Of a DNA stretch of 12,624 nt, positions 6,133 through 12,624 are shown one piece after another (position 1 is the first letter of the stretch; the number at the start of each line of letters is the position of its first letter). The DNA lies in contig JAHJAQ010000050.1 in NCBI GenBank assembly GCA_018813975.1, positions 1 through 12,624 of the forward strand, given 5' to 3'. Below the pieces are notes generated by a model. The model was not told the origin of the DNA. It did no database searches and worked only from the letters and a program-made list of their open reading frames with translations. The position numbers were made by a program, and so were the translations under genes. This DNA is from Microcaldota archaeon (GTDB lineage: Archaea > Iainarchaeota > Iainarchaeia > Iainarchaeales > JAGVWC01).

Positions 6133-7149
6133 ATGGTCCGTTGGATTCGAAGCAGGGCCCCCGTCCGAATCAGTTTTGCAGGGGGCGGTACGGATGTTCC
6201 CCCTTATCCGCAAGAACACGGCGGCTGTGTGTTATCCGCAACCATCAACAAGTATTCGTTTACCTCGCTGAAAGTAACGGATTCTTCCATTATCAAGCTC
6301 GGAGCGGCCAATTCCAAAGAACTGCTCCTGAAATCGGTTGAAGACGCAGTGCTGGACGGTCACTTTGACCTGGCCAAAAGCGTGCTCTTGGAAATGAAAC
6401 CCGAAAAAGGATTAGAGCTTTTTTTCAGGAATGATGTCAAACCGCGCAGCGGACTGGGTTCTTCCGGAGCCGGTTTTGTTTCTCTTTTGGGCGCGTACAG
6501 CCAGGCGTTTGAACAGCATTTTTCCCGCCACGAAATCGCCAATCTGGCCCTAGAACTCGAAAGAACCCGTCTGAACATTAAAGGCGGAAAACAAGACCAG
6601 TTCGCTTCCGCTTATGGCGGCATTAATTTTATCGAATTCAATGATGAAACGGTTTTCGTGCGTCCCATGGAACTAACCAAAAACTGCAAAAACGAACTGG
6701 AAAAACAATTGGTACTGGTGTACACGCGCGACCGAAAAAACAACGGTACGGATATCATTGAGGACCAGACACGCGGCTTTATGGAAAAAGAAAAAAATGT
6801 TTTGCAAGCGTTTCATTCCAGCAAACAAATCGCGTTAAAAATGAGGGAATGCCTGAAAAAAGAAAACCTGGAAGAGTTCGGAAAATTACTGCACAAGGGA
6901 TGGATTGAAAAGAAAAAATACAGTCCCCTTATTTCCGATTCTTTTATCGACGGTTTATACGAAACCGCACAGAGTGCCGGCGCGGTCGGCGGAAAACTAA
7001 CCGGTGCGGGCGGAGGGGGATATATGCTGTTTTATTGTCATCCCGACCGTGAAATCAAGGTCCGCGAAGCCCTGGAAAAAAAAGGCGCTGTTTGGGTTCC
7101 GTTTTCCTTTGAATTTGAAGGCCTGCAGACCTGGGAAGTGAACGTGTAA
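6133..7149 (+). CDS. hddA: GHMP-family D-glycero-alpha-D-manno-heptose 7-phosphate kinase
   Basis: HddA phosphorylates C1 of D-glycero-D-manno-heptose 7-phosphate to the alpha-1,7-bisphosphate, the committed step to GDP-heptose. All GHMP motifs are present: RISFAGGGTDVPPY (12-25), the ATP loop SGLGSSGAG (106-114), KGGKQDQFASAYGG (150-163) with the likely catalytic D155, and GGKLTGAGGGG (286-296). The 338-aa length is normal for the family. The start at 6133 has GGAG 10 nt upstream and puts the first motif at the usual distance. The stop TAA shares its last A with the gmhA ATG. Fucokinase-like relatives share these motifs, but the adjoining gmhA, gmhB and hddC make the heptose role much the most likely. 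Confidence 0.9.
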   Translation: MVRWIRSRAPVRISFAGGGTDVPPYPQEHGGCVLSATINKYSFTSLKVTDSSIIKLGAANSKELLLKSVEDAVLDGHFDLAKSVLLEMKPEKGLELFFRNDVKPRSGLGSSGAGFVSLLGAYSQAFEQHFSRHEIANLALELERTRLNIKGGKQDQFASAYGGINFIEFNDETVFVRPMELTKNCKNELEKQLVLVYTRDRKNNGTDIIEDQTRGFMEKEKNVLQAFHSSKQIALKMRECLKKENLEEFGKLLHKGWIEKKKYSPLISDSFIDGLYETAQSAGAVGGKLTGAGGGGYMLFYCHPDREIKVREALEKKGAVWVPFSFEFEGLQTWEVNV

Positions 7150-7733
7150 TGAAAACCAATGCCCGTTCTGTTTTCCAAAAAAACTTTGAAGAACACTTCC
7201 TGCTTGCCCGAGAACTCGAAAAAAGCATTCCATCCCTTGTAAGGGCTGCTGAAAAAACCATTGAATGCCTGCAGCAAAACCGTGTTTTATGGCTGTGTGG
7301 TAACGGGGGAAGCGCAGCGGACTGCGAGCACATTGCCGCGGAATTCATCAACCGCTATAAAAAAAAGCGGAATCCTTTTCCGGCAGTATCGCTTGTTTCC
7401 AATATTTCCAATCTCACGGCGATTGCAAACGATTATTCGTTTGATTTGGTGTTCAGCAAGCAACTGGATGCGCTTTCCAAAAAAGGAGACCGGTTATGGG
7501 TATTCAGCACCTCGGGAAAATCCAAAAATATTTTGGAAGCATTAAAAACCGCGCGGAAAAAAAACGTTTTTTCGGTTTTGTTTACCGGAAACCAGTCCGG
7601 CCCTGCTGCAGACCTTGCGGATTTGGTTGTAATAGCGCCTTCTTCAGATACCCCCCGAATACAGGAAATGCACCAACTGTTTTACCATGCTATTTGCGAA
7701 ATCGTGGAAAAAGAATTGAGTGAAAACCCGTGA
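7149..7733 (+). CDS. gmhA: Phosphoheptose isomerase (SIS domain)
   Basis: GmhA converts sedoheptulose 7-phosphate to D-glycero-D-manno-heptose 7-phosphate, the first step of heptose synthesis. The 194-aa single SIS domain has CGNGGSAADCEHIAAEF (50-66), TAIANDYSFDLVFSKQ (90-105), STSGKSKNILEAL (120-132) and IQEMHQLFYH (171-180). H61, E65, Q172 and H180 correspond to the metal and catalytic residues of E. coli GmhA, so the enzyme looks intact. GGAAGTGA, 7 nt before the ATG and inside hddA, is a strong ribosome-binding site. The gene overlaps hddA by one base and gmhB by four, so the three are coupled. DiaA-like SIS paralogues are less likely in this setting. Confidence 0.93.
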   Translation: MKTNARSVFQKNFEEHFLLARELEKSIPSLVRAAEKTIECLQQNRVLWLCGNGGSAADCEHIAAEFINRYKKKRNPFPAVSLVSNISNLTAIANDYSFDLVFSKQLDALSKKGDRLWVFSTSGKSKNILEALKTARKKNVFSVLFTGNQSGPAADLADLVVIAPSSDTPRIQEMHQLFYHAICEIVEKELSENP

Positions 7734-8287
7734 AAAAAAAAGCTGTTTTTTTGGACCGCGACGGCGTCATCATAAAAGACTGGCATCATGATACTGGAAA
7801 CCACCTGACCAAAACCAGCCAGATTGAATTCTTGCAAGGCGCTTCCCAAGCCATTCAAAAACTCAATAAGCACTTTCTAGTGATTTTGGTAGCCAACCAA
7901 TCTACAGTAGCACGCGGACTGGTTTCGCTGGAACAAGCACAAAAACTGAATCGTTTTTTACAAACCGAACTTGAAAAAAAAGGTGCGCGATTGGACGCGG
8001 TTTTTTTTTGTCCGCATCACCCGGATTTTTCCGGGAACTGTGATTGCAGAAAACCAAAAAAAGGCCTTTTTTTGCAGGCGGACAAGGCATTTGGAATTGA
8101 TTTTAAAAAAAGTTTTTTGGTTGGTGATAAAACAAGCGATATTGCTGCGGGAAAAAAAGTCGGTTGTGTAACAATCCTGGTGCAGACCGGTTATGGCGGA
8201 AAAGACGCACTGAAAAAAATCAAACCCGATTTTGTTGTAGCGGACCTTTCCAAGGCCGCAGACAGTATAATAAATAGTTTAAAATAG
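7730..8287 (+). CDS. gmhB: D-glycero-D-manno-heptose 1,7-bisphosphate 7-phosphatase (HAD family)
   Basis: GmhB removes the C7 phosphate after HddA, leaving heptose 1-phosphate for the nucleotidyltransferase. HAD motifs are complete: FLDRDGV (7-13) with D9 and D11, NQS (56-58), CRKPKKG (106-112) with K108, and VGDKTSDI (131-138) with D133 and D137. The structural zinc site of GmhB is visible as CPHH (94-97) with C104 and C106, in a shorter loop than E. coli. Length 185 aa is typical. Translation starts at GTG in a GTGA overlap with the gmhA stop, with GAGTGA just upstream. The start runs straight into nine A residues encoding three lysines, a possible slippage point. Histidinol-phosphatase relatives share the fold, but the context argues for heptose. 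Confidence 0.92.
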   Translation: MKKKAVFLDRDGVIIKDWHHDTGNHLTKTSQIEFLQGASQAIQKLNKHFLVILVANQSTVARGLVSLEQAQKLNRFLQTELEKKGARLDAVFFCPHHPDFSGNCDCRKPKKGLFLQADKAFGIDFKKSFLVGDKTSDIAAGKKVGCVTILVQTGYGGKDALKKIKPDFVVADLSKAADSIINSLK

Positions 8288-8317
8288 TTTAAAAGATTCA
8301 AAATAATAGGGACATCC

Positions 8318-9328
8318 ATGCCGAGAATTCAACGCATCAGGTATCTTGCTGGAAAAAAACTTATTGTGGTCCATTCGCGTAGTGATTCTTCCTCCAAAGC
8401 AGAAGTAAATGCAGTGGGAAAAGGGCCTTGGGTGAGTGTACGCGTGAAAGGCGTGCAAACCCGTTCTCGATTGCCGCTTGTGCAAAAAGGAAAAAAGATT
8501 ATTCAGAAAACAAACAAGCAACGTCGGAAAAAAGGCCAGCGACCGGTTTTGCCTGTTGAATGGAGTTCCATGCGCAAGGCAGGAGTTCGGAGACAAATCA
8601 TACAAAAGGGGTCAAGGCTGGGCGAGGTTTTTTTGGAGGTTCAACCACGGCGCTATGGTGAACTAATGCAGGGCCGCGCAGCACTGGAAGAAATGCCACA
8701 AGAAAGGCGAAAAGCCATGCTGTTGCGCCAGCGCAGAAGTGGAAAAGGATTGTATAACCAAGCCCCTCATTTGTTGGGTGCGGGAATCATTCTGCTTATT
8801 GGAAACAAATTGATTATGATTCCGCGTCTTTCCAAAAAAAATTACGCGAATCCTTCACGTTTTTATTTTTTTGCTGGTCTTATGGAACAACCCGTTAAGC
8901 AATTCAGAGGAAACATTCCAGTGCTTCCAACCGCTCGGCGTGAACTCACTGAAGAAACTGGAATTCCTCAAAACCAAATCGAAATCGTTGGACCTGGATT
9001 AAAAAAAACCAGTTCCAAAAAAGCTCGGGCTCTTGTTAGTGTGCATAGTGCCGAATCGAAATCGCCTGGACAAGATCTGATTTGGTTGGGTCGCGCTAAA
9101 ACTAAAGATCCTAAAGGATTTTTGAAGCGCTTTTTTGTGCAGCGAAGTGACGGGGAATGGGTTCCCAAAAAAGCCAAGGACCAATGGGAAATCGGCGGTG
9201 GCCAACTGGTTGAACAGTCTTCTCAGGCACTACACGAATTCCTGGAGACTCATAAGCATGAAATCGCTTCCGTGGCATTGGTGGCATTAAAAGCATTGGA
9301 AATGGAACTGAAAAAAAACGGGCGTTAA
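8318..9328 (+). CDS. Nudix-like protein with a basic N-terminal region, embedded in the heptose operon
   Basis: The C-terminal half of this 336-aa protein looks like a Nudix hydrolase: strands GAGIILLIGNKLIMIPR (154-170), FYFFAGLMEQ (182-191), then ARRELTEETGI (206-216), whose REL-TEETGI part fits the metal-binding half of the Nudix box. The box is unusual: 20 residues separate G187 from R208, against 13 in the standard pattern, a 7-residue insertion. Residues 1-145 are rich in Arg and Lys and match no family I know; RNA, DNA or nucleotide binding is only a guess. The gene starts 30 nt after gmhB, with GGGA upstream, and ends one base before the hddC ATG, so it belongs to the operon. It could hydrolyse a nucleotide sugar or nucleotide, or have an unrelated housekeeping role. 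Confidence 0.7.
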   Translation: MPRIQRIRYLAGKKLIVVHSRSDSSSKAEVNAVGKGPWVSVRVKGVQTRSRLPLVQKGKKIIQKTNKQRRKKGQRPVLPVEWSSMRKAGVRRQIIQKGSRLGEVFLEVQPRRYGELMQGRAALEEMPQERRKAMLLRQRRSGKGLYNQAPHLLGAGIILLIGNKLIMIPRLSKKNYANPSRFYFFAGLMEQPVKQFRGNIPVLPTARRELTEETGIPQNQIEIVGPGLKKTSSKKARALVSVHSAESKSPGQDLIWLGRAKTKDPKGFLKRFFVQRSDGEWVPKKAKDQWEIGGGQLVEQSSQALHEFLETHKHEIASVALVALKALEMELKKNGR

Positions 9329-9329
9329 A

Positions 9330-10049
9330 ATGAATATAAAACAGGCTTTTGTTTTGGCAGGGGGCAGAGGAGAGCGCTTAAAACCCTTAACCGATTCAAT
9401 TCCCAAACCATTAGTTTTAGTCAATGGAAAACCAATCCTGGAATATACTGTGGAATGGCTCGTGGAAAATGGTATTACTAAAATTGTTCTTGGAATCTGG
9501 TACCGCCACGAACAAATCGAATCCTATTTTGGAAACGGAAAAAAATGGGATGCCAAAATTTTGTATTCCATTGAATCAGAGCCATTGGGAACCGGCGGTG
9601 CATTGAAATTCGCGGAACCTCTTTTGGACAAACGGTTTTTCATGGTAAACGGAGATGACATCAACCGGTTTGACTTAAAACCCATGAGTGAATTGCACGA
9701 AAAAAAAAGTGCTTGGGCCACGATTGCAATTCGGCAAGTGGAGGATATTTCAAGTTCGGGCGCTGTGCAACTAGATGGCGATTGCATTTCTTCGTTTGTT
9801 GAAAAAACCGGTGAAAAAAAACCGGGCTGGGTTAATGCCGGAACCTATTTGCTGGAAAAAAAAGCATTAAATGAATTGCCTCAAGGATTTAATTTGATTG
9901 AAAAAACCTTGTTTCCCAGGCTGGCAGAACAAGGCCGCCTTTTCGGTTTTGTGCATTCTGGTATCTGGCTTAGGACCGACACGTTTGAACGCCTTCGGCT
10001 GGCGGAAGAAAACCTTAACAAAAAGGATTTTCAACACAAGCGCGTTTAA
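9330..10049 (+). CDS. hddC: Sugar-1-phosphate nucleotidyltransferase, probable HddC-type
   Basis: HddC joins heptose 1-phosphate to GTP to give GDP-D-glycero-alpha-D-manno-heptose. The 239-aa protein has the NTP-transferase signature LAGGRGERLKPLT (9-21) with PKP (25-27), the sugar/nucleotide loop EPLGTGGAL (84-92) and the metal-binding NGDD (107-110), followed by VEKTGEKKPGWVNAGTYLL, the usual acceptor-side strand. It lacks any left-handed-helix C-terminal extension, as expected for HddC and short GlmU/RmlA relatives. It starts one base after the Nudix-like stop. GTP specificity and the heptose substrate are inferred from the presence of hddA, gmhA and gmhB; the motifs alone would also fit a mannose- or glucose-1-phosphate enzyme. 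Confidence 0.85.
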   Translation: MNIKQAFVLAGGRGERLKPLTDSIPKPLVLVNGKPILEYTVEWLVENGITKIVLGIWYRHEQIESYFGNGKKWDAKILYSIESEPLGTGGALKFAEPLLDKRFFMVNGDDINRFDLKPMSELHEKKSAWATIAIRQVEDISSSGAVQLDGDCISSFVEKTGEKKPGWVNAGTYLLEKKALNELPQGFNLIEKTLFPRLAEQGRLFGFVHSGIWLRTDTFERLRLAEENLNKKDFQHKRV

Positions 10050-10070
10050 TGCTTACAAAGAGGCGAATGT

Positions 10071-10991
10071 ATGCGACTGGCAATCAAAATTTTAATTGGA
10101 ATCATCCTGCTCGGAATGCTGTATTATCTTGCTGGATTCGCGAATCTTGCGCACGAACTTTCCAAAATTCAGATAGGATTCCTGCCCATAATTCTTTTCT
10201 GGTTTTTTGCGAGCATTGCTCTGAATGCGCTCAATATATACGTCACGGCAAGACCCATTCGAAAGATTCCCCTTCGCAGGATGATTCAATATTTCCTGTA
10301 CTCCTGGGCGGCTGGTTTTTTCGGCCTTGGAAAAGTAGGAGAATTATCCATTATTTACTGGCTCAAAAAAGAAAACCTTTCAACCGGCGAAGCGAGTGCG
10401 ATTGCCTTGATGGACAAGTTCATTACTTTTTTTACCGTAGTGCTGTTATCCACAATCGGGATTTGGGTATTCGGCCTTGCCAATGTATGGCAGACCGCGC
10501 TGATTGCAGTTGGCTTGCTGGCCATAAGCTGGCTCCTGCTGTTCAGTTCTTTCGGCAGGCGGCTAATCAGAAAAATACTGAAAAACCAGAGCAACCGGTT
10601 CGCGGGATTCGGCAGCACAGTTGAATTGTATGTCAAAAAATATCCCGGAACCCTGTTGCTCGACATTCTTCTTACCTTGGGCCGCTGGATAGCCCTGGTC
10701 TTGTTTGTGGCAGCGCTCTTTGCCAGCCTTGGCTTTCCGGTATCCGAAATCGCGCTTTTGTTTGTAAGCTCGATTACCACCTTGATTTCATTCATCCCCA
10801 TCAGCTTTAACGGCCTTGGCGTGCGGGAAGCGGCTTTTACCGTGCTTGCGGGAAACCTGAACTGGCCTCTTGCAACGACACTAAGCGTTCTAACCATTTC
10901 CCTAGCCCTCAGTTATGCTTTCCTGTTGGTTGTTTTGGTACTGTTTGCAGGAGAACTGCGCACCATGGGAAAAAAAGCGTTTTTTAAATAA
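10071..10991 (+). CDS. UPF0104 / lysylphosphatidylglycerol-synthase-TM-like integral membrane protein
   Basis: This 306-aa protein is mostly hydrophobic, with about seven or eight predicted membrane segments (for example 5-24, 38-57, 124-145, 148-165, 211-232, 238-254 and 280-300). It carries the family marks GKVGEL (87-92) in a cytoplasmic loop and PISFNGLGVREAAF near 245-258, matching the UPF0104/LPG_synthase_TM family. Such proteins are frequent beside glycan genes, and proposed roles include lipid or lipid-linked sugar translocation, but function is generally unproven. AGAGGCG lies about 7 nt before the ATG; a near-identical AAAGAGGCG precedes the next gene. It follows hddC after 21 nt and is probably part of the same transcript. 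Confidence 0.85.
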   Translation: MRLAIKILIGIILLGMLYYLAGFANLAHELSKIQIGFLPIILFWFFASIALNALNIYVTARPIRKIPLRRMIQYFLYSWAAGFFGLGKVGELSIIYWLKKENLSTGEASAIALMDKFITFFTVVLLSTIGIWVFGLANVWQTALIAVGLLAISWLLLFSSFGRRLIRKILKNQSNRFAGFGSTVELYVKKYPGTLLLDILLTLGRWIALVLFVAALFASLGFPVSEIALLFVSSITTLISFIPISFNGLGVREAAFTVLAGNLNWPLATTLSVLTISLALSYAFLLVVLVLFAGELRTMGKKAFFK

Positions 10992-11077
10992 GGCCGGCCC
11001 GTATTTCAACAAAGCCGGTTGTACTAAAACCCTTTTAATGATGCCATGTTATTTAGATACTGAAAGAGGCGCGTTGT

Positions 11078-12043
11078 ATGACCATTTTAGTGACCGGTGC
11101 TGCAGGTTTTATTGGAAGCCATTTGGCGGATTTGCTTATTGCGCACGGACAGCATGTCCTTGCCATGGATACTTTTGATAACCAGTATTCCCCGCTCCAA
11201 AAAAATTCGAATATCCAACACCTATTGACCAACAAGAACTTTGAATTGATTGTGGGAGATATCCGAAACAAAGAGCTTGTTGAAAAGGTTTTCGCCAGAA
11301 ACCAGATTGAAAAAGTAGTGCACCTGGCCGCAAATGCGGGAGTCCGCTACTCGATTGAAAACCCCGCGGAATGCGCAGATGTAAATATCAACGGGACTTT
11401 GCGAATATTAGAGGCCAGCCGAAAAAACAAAATCAAACAGTTTGTTTTTGCATCTTCTTCCAGCGTATACGGCAATCCAACGGTTTTCCCGACCAAAGAA
11501 ACCGACAACACCGAGACACAAGTCAGTCCTTATGCCACTACCAAAAAATGCGGGGAAATAATCTGCAAGAATTACAATTATAATTATGGCATTCCCGTTA
11601 CATGCCTGCGTTTTTTCACGTCATACGGGCCGAGAAACCGGTCCAACATGGCAGTTTACAAGTTCGGGGAAGCGATTTTCGAGCAAAAACCGCTGCAATT
11701 ATTCGGAAACGGGGACGCCAAACGCGATTATACCTACGTAAAAGATGTCGCGGAATCTGTGCTCCTGGCATTGGACAAAGACCTTGGATTTGAGGTACTC
11801 AACATTGGAAGTCACTGCCCGGTAACGCTCACAGAAGTGATTCGGGCACTAGAAAAATTCATTGGAAAAAAAGCGATTATTGAACACAAACCATATCCTT
11901 CCTGTGACCCGCTAGAAACATTTGCCGATGTCTCCAAAGCCAAAAAAACCCTTCACTGGGAACCAAAGACCAGCATTCAGGAAGGATTAAAGGCTTTTGT
12001 GCAATGGTACGCGGAAAAAGAAAACACTGAAAAAGACCAGTAA
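11078..12043 (+). CDS. NAD-dependent nucleotide-sugar epimerase, UDP-glucuronate 4-epimerase-like
   Basis: The 321-aa protein is an extended short-chain dehydrogenase/reductase. GAAGFIG (7-13) binds NAD, D31 ends the second strand, HLAANAGVRYSIENP (82-96) and SSSSVYGN (126-133) line the active site, and Y152 and K156 (YATTK) form the catalytic pair. RFFTSYGPRNRSNMAVYKFGEAI (178-200) and RDYTYVKDV (216-224) resemble UDP-glucuronate 4-epimerases (GAE) more than GalE, though the substrate is not certain. It is not an HldD-type heptose epimerase by these motifs, so the pathway probably keeps D,D-heptose. The gene follows the membrane protein after 86 nt, with TTATTTAGATA as a possible own promoter and AAAGAGGCG about 9 nt before the ATG. 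Confidence 0.88.
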   Translation: MTILVTGAAGFIGSHLADLLIAHGQHVLAMDTFDNQYSPLQKNSNIQHLLTNKNFELIVGDIRNKELVEKVFARNQIEKVVHLAANAGVRYSIENPAECADVNINGTLRILEASRKNKIKQFVFASSSSVYGNPTVFPTKETDNTETQVSPYATTKKCGEIICKNYNYNYGIPVTCLRFFTSYGPRNRSNMAVYKFGEAIFEQKPLQLFGNGDAKRDYTYVKDVAESVLLALDKDLGFEVLNIGSHCPVTLTEVIRALEKFIGKKAIIEHKPYPSCDPLETFADVSKAKKTLHWEPKTSIQEGLKAFVQWYAEKENTEKDQ

Positions 12044-12068
12044 CCTTCAGGCATTCCCGCACCCCGTC

Positions 12069-12078
12069 CCTTTTTTTT
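12069..12078 (+). terminator. T-run terminator at the end of the rightward operon
   Basis: Eight T residues (12071-12078) follow a C-rich stretch after the epimerase stop at 12043. Archaeal polymerase commonly terminates at T-runs without a hairpin, so this is a plausible end of the rightward transcript, just overlapping the stop codon of the convergent flippase gene. Confidence 0.4.
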
Positions 12079-12624
12079 ATTTCCGTGAAAACCGCCGAAG
12101 TATTTGCCAAAAAAAACGGCTAAACAGTAACCAAAAAAAAGCCAAATCTTCATTTCTTGGAATAAACTCGATGCGGTATCTGCTTTTTCGAATGAAAAAA
12201 ATAGAAATCATAATCCCCAGAATCCGTGCAATAACCATGGTAGCCAATAGTCCTTGTATCAAAAAATGCGAAATCAAAAAATAGCCCGGCACTAGACTGA
12301 CTACTGCAGAAGAAATGTATGTAATAGTCAAAACGCGTGGCTTGTTTATCACGCGAAAAAAAGTACCCATGGGAAAGTCAAACGAAAGTGCATAGTACAA
12401 GGCAAACAAGGGAACCAGTTCCAAGCCGCTTGAAAACAATGGAAAAAAAAGATTAATCACCACTGGTGCCAAGACAAGCAATACTACGGCAAGCGCAACT
12501 GAAAAAATCAGGTAAAACTTAATGCTCCGGGATATCAGGTGCTCTGTTAAAGAAACATCATCGCTTGTTTTGCTGGCAAACGGCAGAACCGCTTCGTTTA
12601 TCGAGTTCAAGGGAGTTTCAATCA
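12077..12624 (-). CDS. C-terminal part of a Wzx/MATE-like polysaccharide flippase, cut by the window edge
   Basis: The frame is open from the right edge to TAA at 12079-12077, giving 181 residues. A TTG at 12610 could be read as a start, but the frame continues upstream to the edge and the first residues (INEAVLPFASKTSDD) resemble the inner segment before the last helices of oligosaccharide flippases, where a Pxxs pattern recurs. Five hydrophobic segments follow, near fragment residues 34-57, 66-80, 94-119, 122-142 and 157-169, with positive loops such as RKSRYR. Such proteins move lipid-linked glycan units across the membrane, which suits this cluster. It reads leftward, convergent with the epimerase gene 33 nt away. 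Confidence 0.8.
   Translation of the reverse strand, partial: IETPLNSINEAVLPFASKTSDDVSLTEHLISRSIKFYLIFSVALAVVLLVLAPVVINLFFPLFSSGLELVPLFALYYALSFDFPMGTFFRVINKPRVLTITYISSAVVSLVPGYFLISHFLIQGLLATMVIARILGIMISIFFIRKSRYRIEFIPRNEDLAFFWLLFSRFFWQILRRFSRK

Noticed and set aside
6075..6341. Small Lys-rich protein overlapping hddA
   Set aside because: Its second half is an out-of-frame reading of the conserved hddA start; the Lys run comes from the purine-rich leader.
10049..10624. 191-residue rightward open frame overlapping the membrane protein
   Set aside because: Cys/His/Trp-rich composition with no domain, while the other frame encodes a recognisable membrane family.
10355..10897. 180-residue leftward open frame
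   Set aside because: It lies antisense to the UPF0104-type gene, shows no recognisable domain and has no own signals; it is a by-product of that coding frame.
1..12624. CRISPR array, transposase, toxin-antitoxin or phage-defence system
   Set aside because: No regularly spaced direct repeats and no coding frame with motifs of such systems were seen on either strand.

Overview
This 12.6 kb window is part of a surface-glycan (polysaccharide or glycoprotein) gene cluster. It is most likely archaeal, perhaps from a small-genome DPANN-type lineage, but this is an inference and a bacterium is not excluded. Points in favour are AT-rich TATA-like boxes about 25 nt before likely transcript starts, a probable leaderless gene at 4896, GTGA/GAGG-type ribosome-binding sites, no convincing -35/-10 pairs, and compact co-oriented genes with ATGA, TAATG and GTGA overlaps. 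No rRNA, complete tRNA, CRISPR array or transposase was found.

Layout. (1) Leftward, 1-1480: the first 48 codons of a glycosyltransferase-like protein and, upstream of it, an E1/RfbH-type dehydrase for CDP-3,6-dideoxyhexose synthesis. (2) Rightward, about 1620-3662: an AT-rich two-gene island, a GT2 glycosyltransferase overlapping a radical SAM/SPASM protein, preceded by a TATA-like box, an inverted repeat and a potentially structured leader. All 19 arginines of these two proteins use AGA/AGG, unlike the neighbours. (3) Leftward, 3695-4735: a GT4 glycosyltransferase. (4) Rightward, 4896-12043: a second GT4 enzyme, then hddA, gmhA, gmhB, a Nudix-like gene, an hddC-like nucleotidyltransferase, a UPF0104-type membrane protein and a UDP-glucuronate 4-epimerase-like SDR. 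(5) Leftward, 12077 to the right edge: the C-terminal part of a Wzx/MATE-like polysaccharide flippase, convergent with block 4.

How it works together. GmhA, HddA, GmhB and HddC make up the complete route from sedoheptulose 7-phosphate to GDP-D-glycero-alpha-D-manno-heptose known from bacterial S-layer and capsule glycans. The E1-like enzyme points to a 3,6-dideoxyhexose and the SDR to a uronic acid or hexose epimer. Three or four glycosyltransferases would assemble these sugars, and the flippase fragment would export the lipid-linked glycan. The least explained parts are the Nudix-like protein inside the heptose operon, the GT2/radical SAM island, and its leader.
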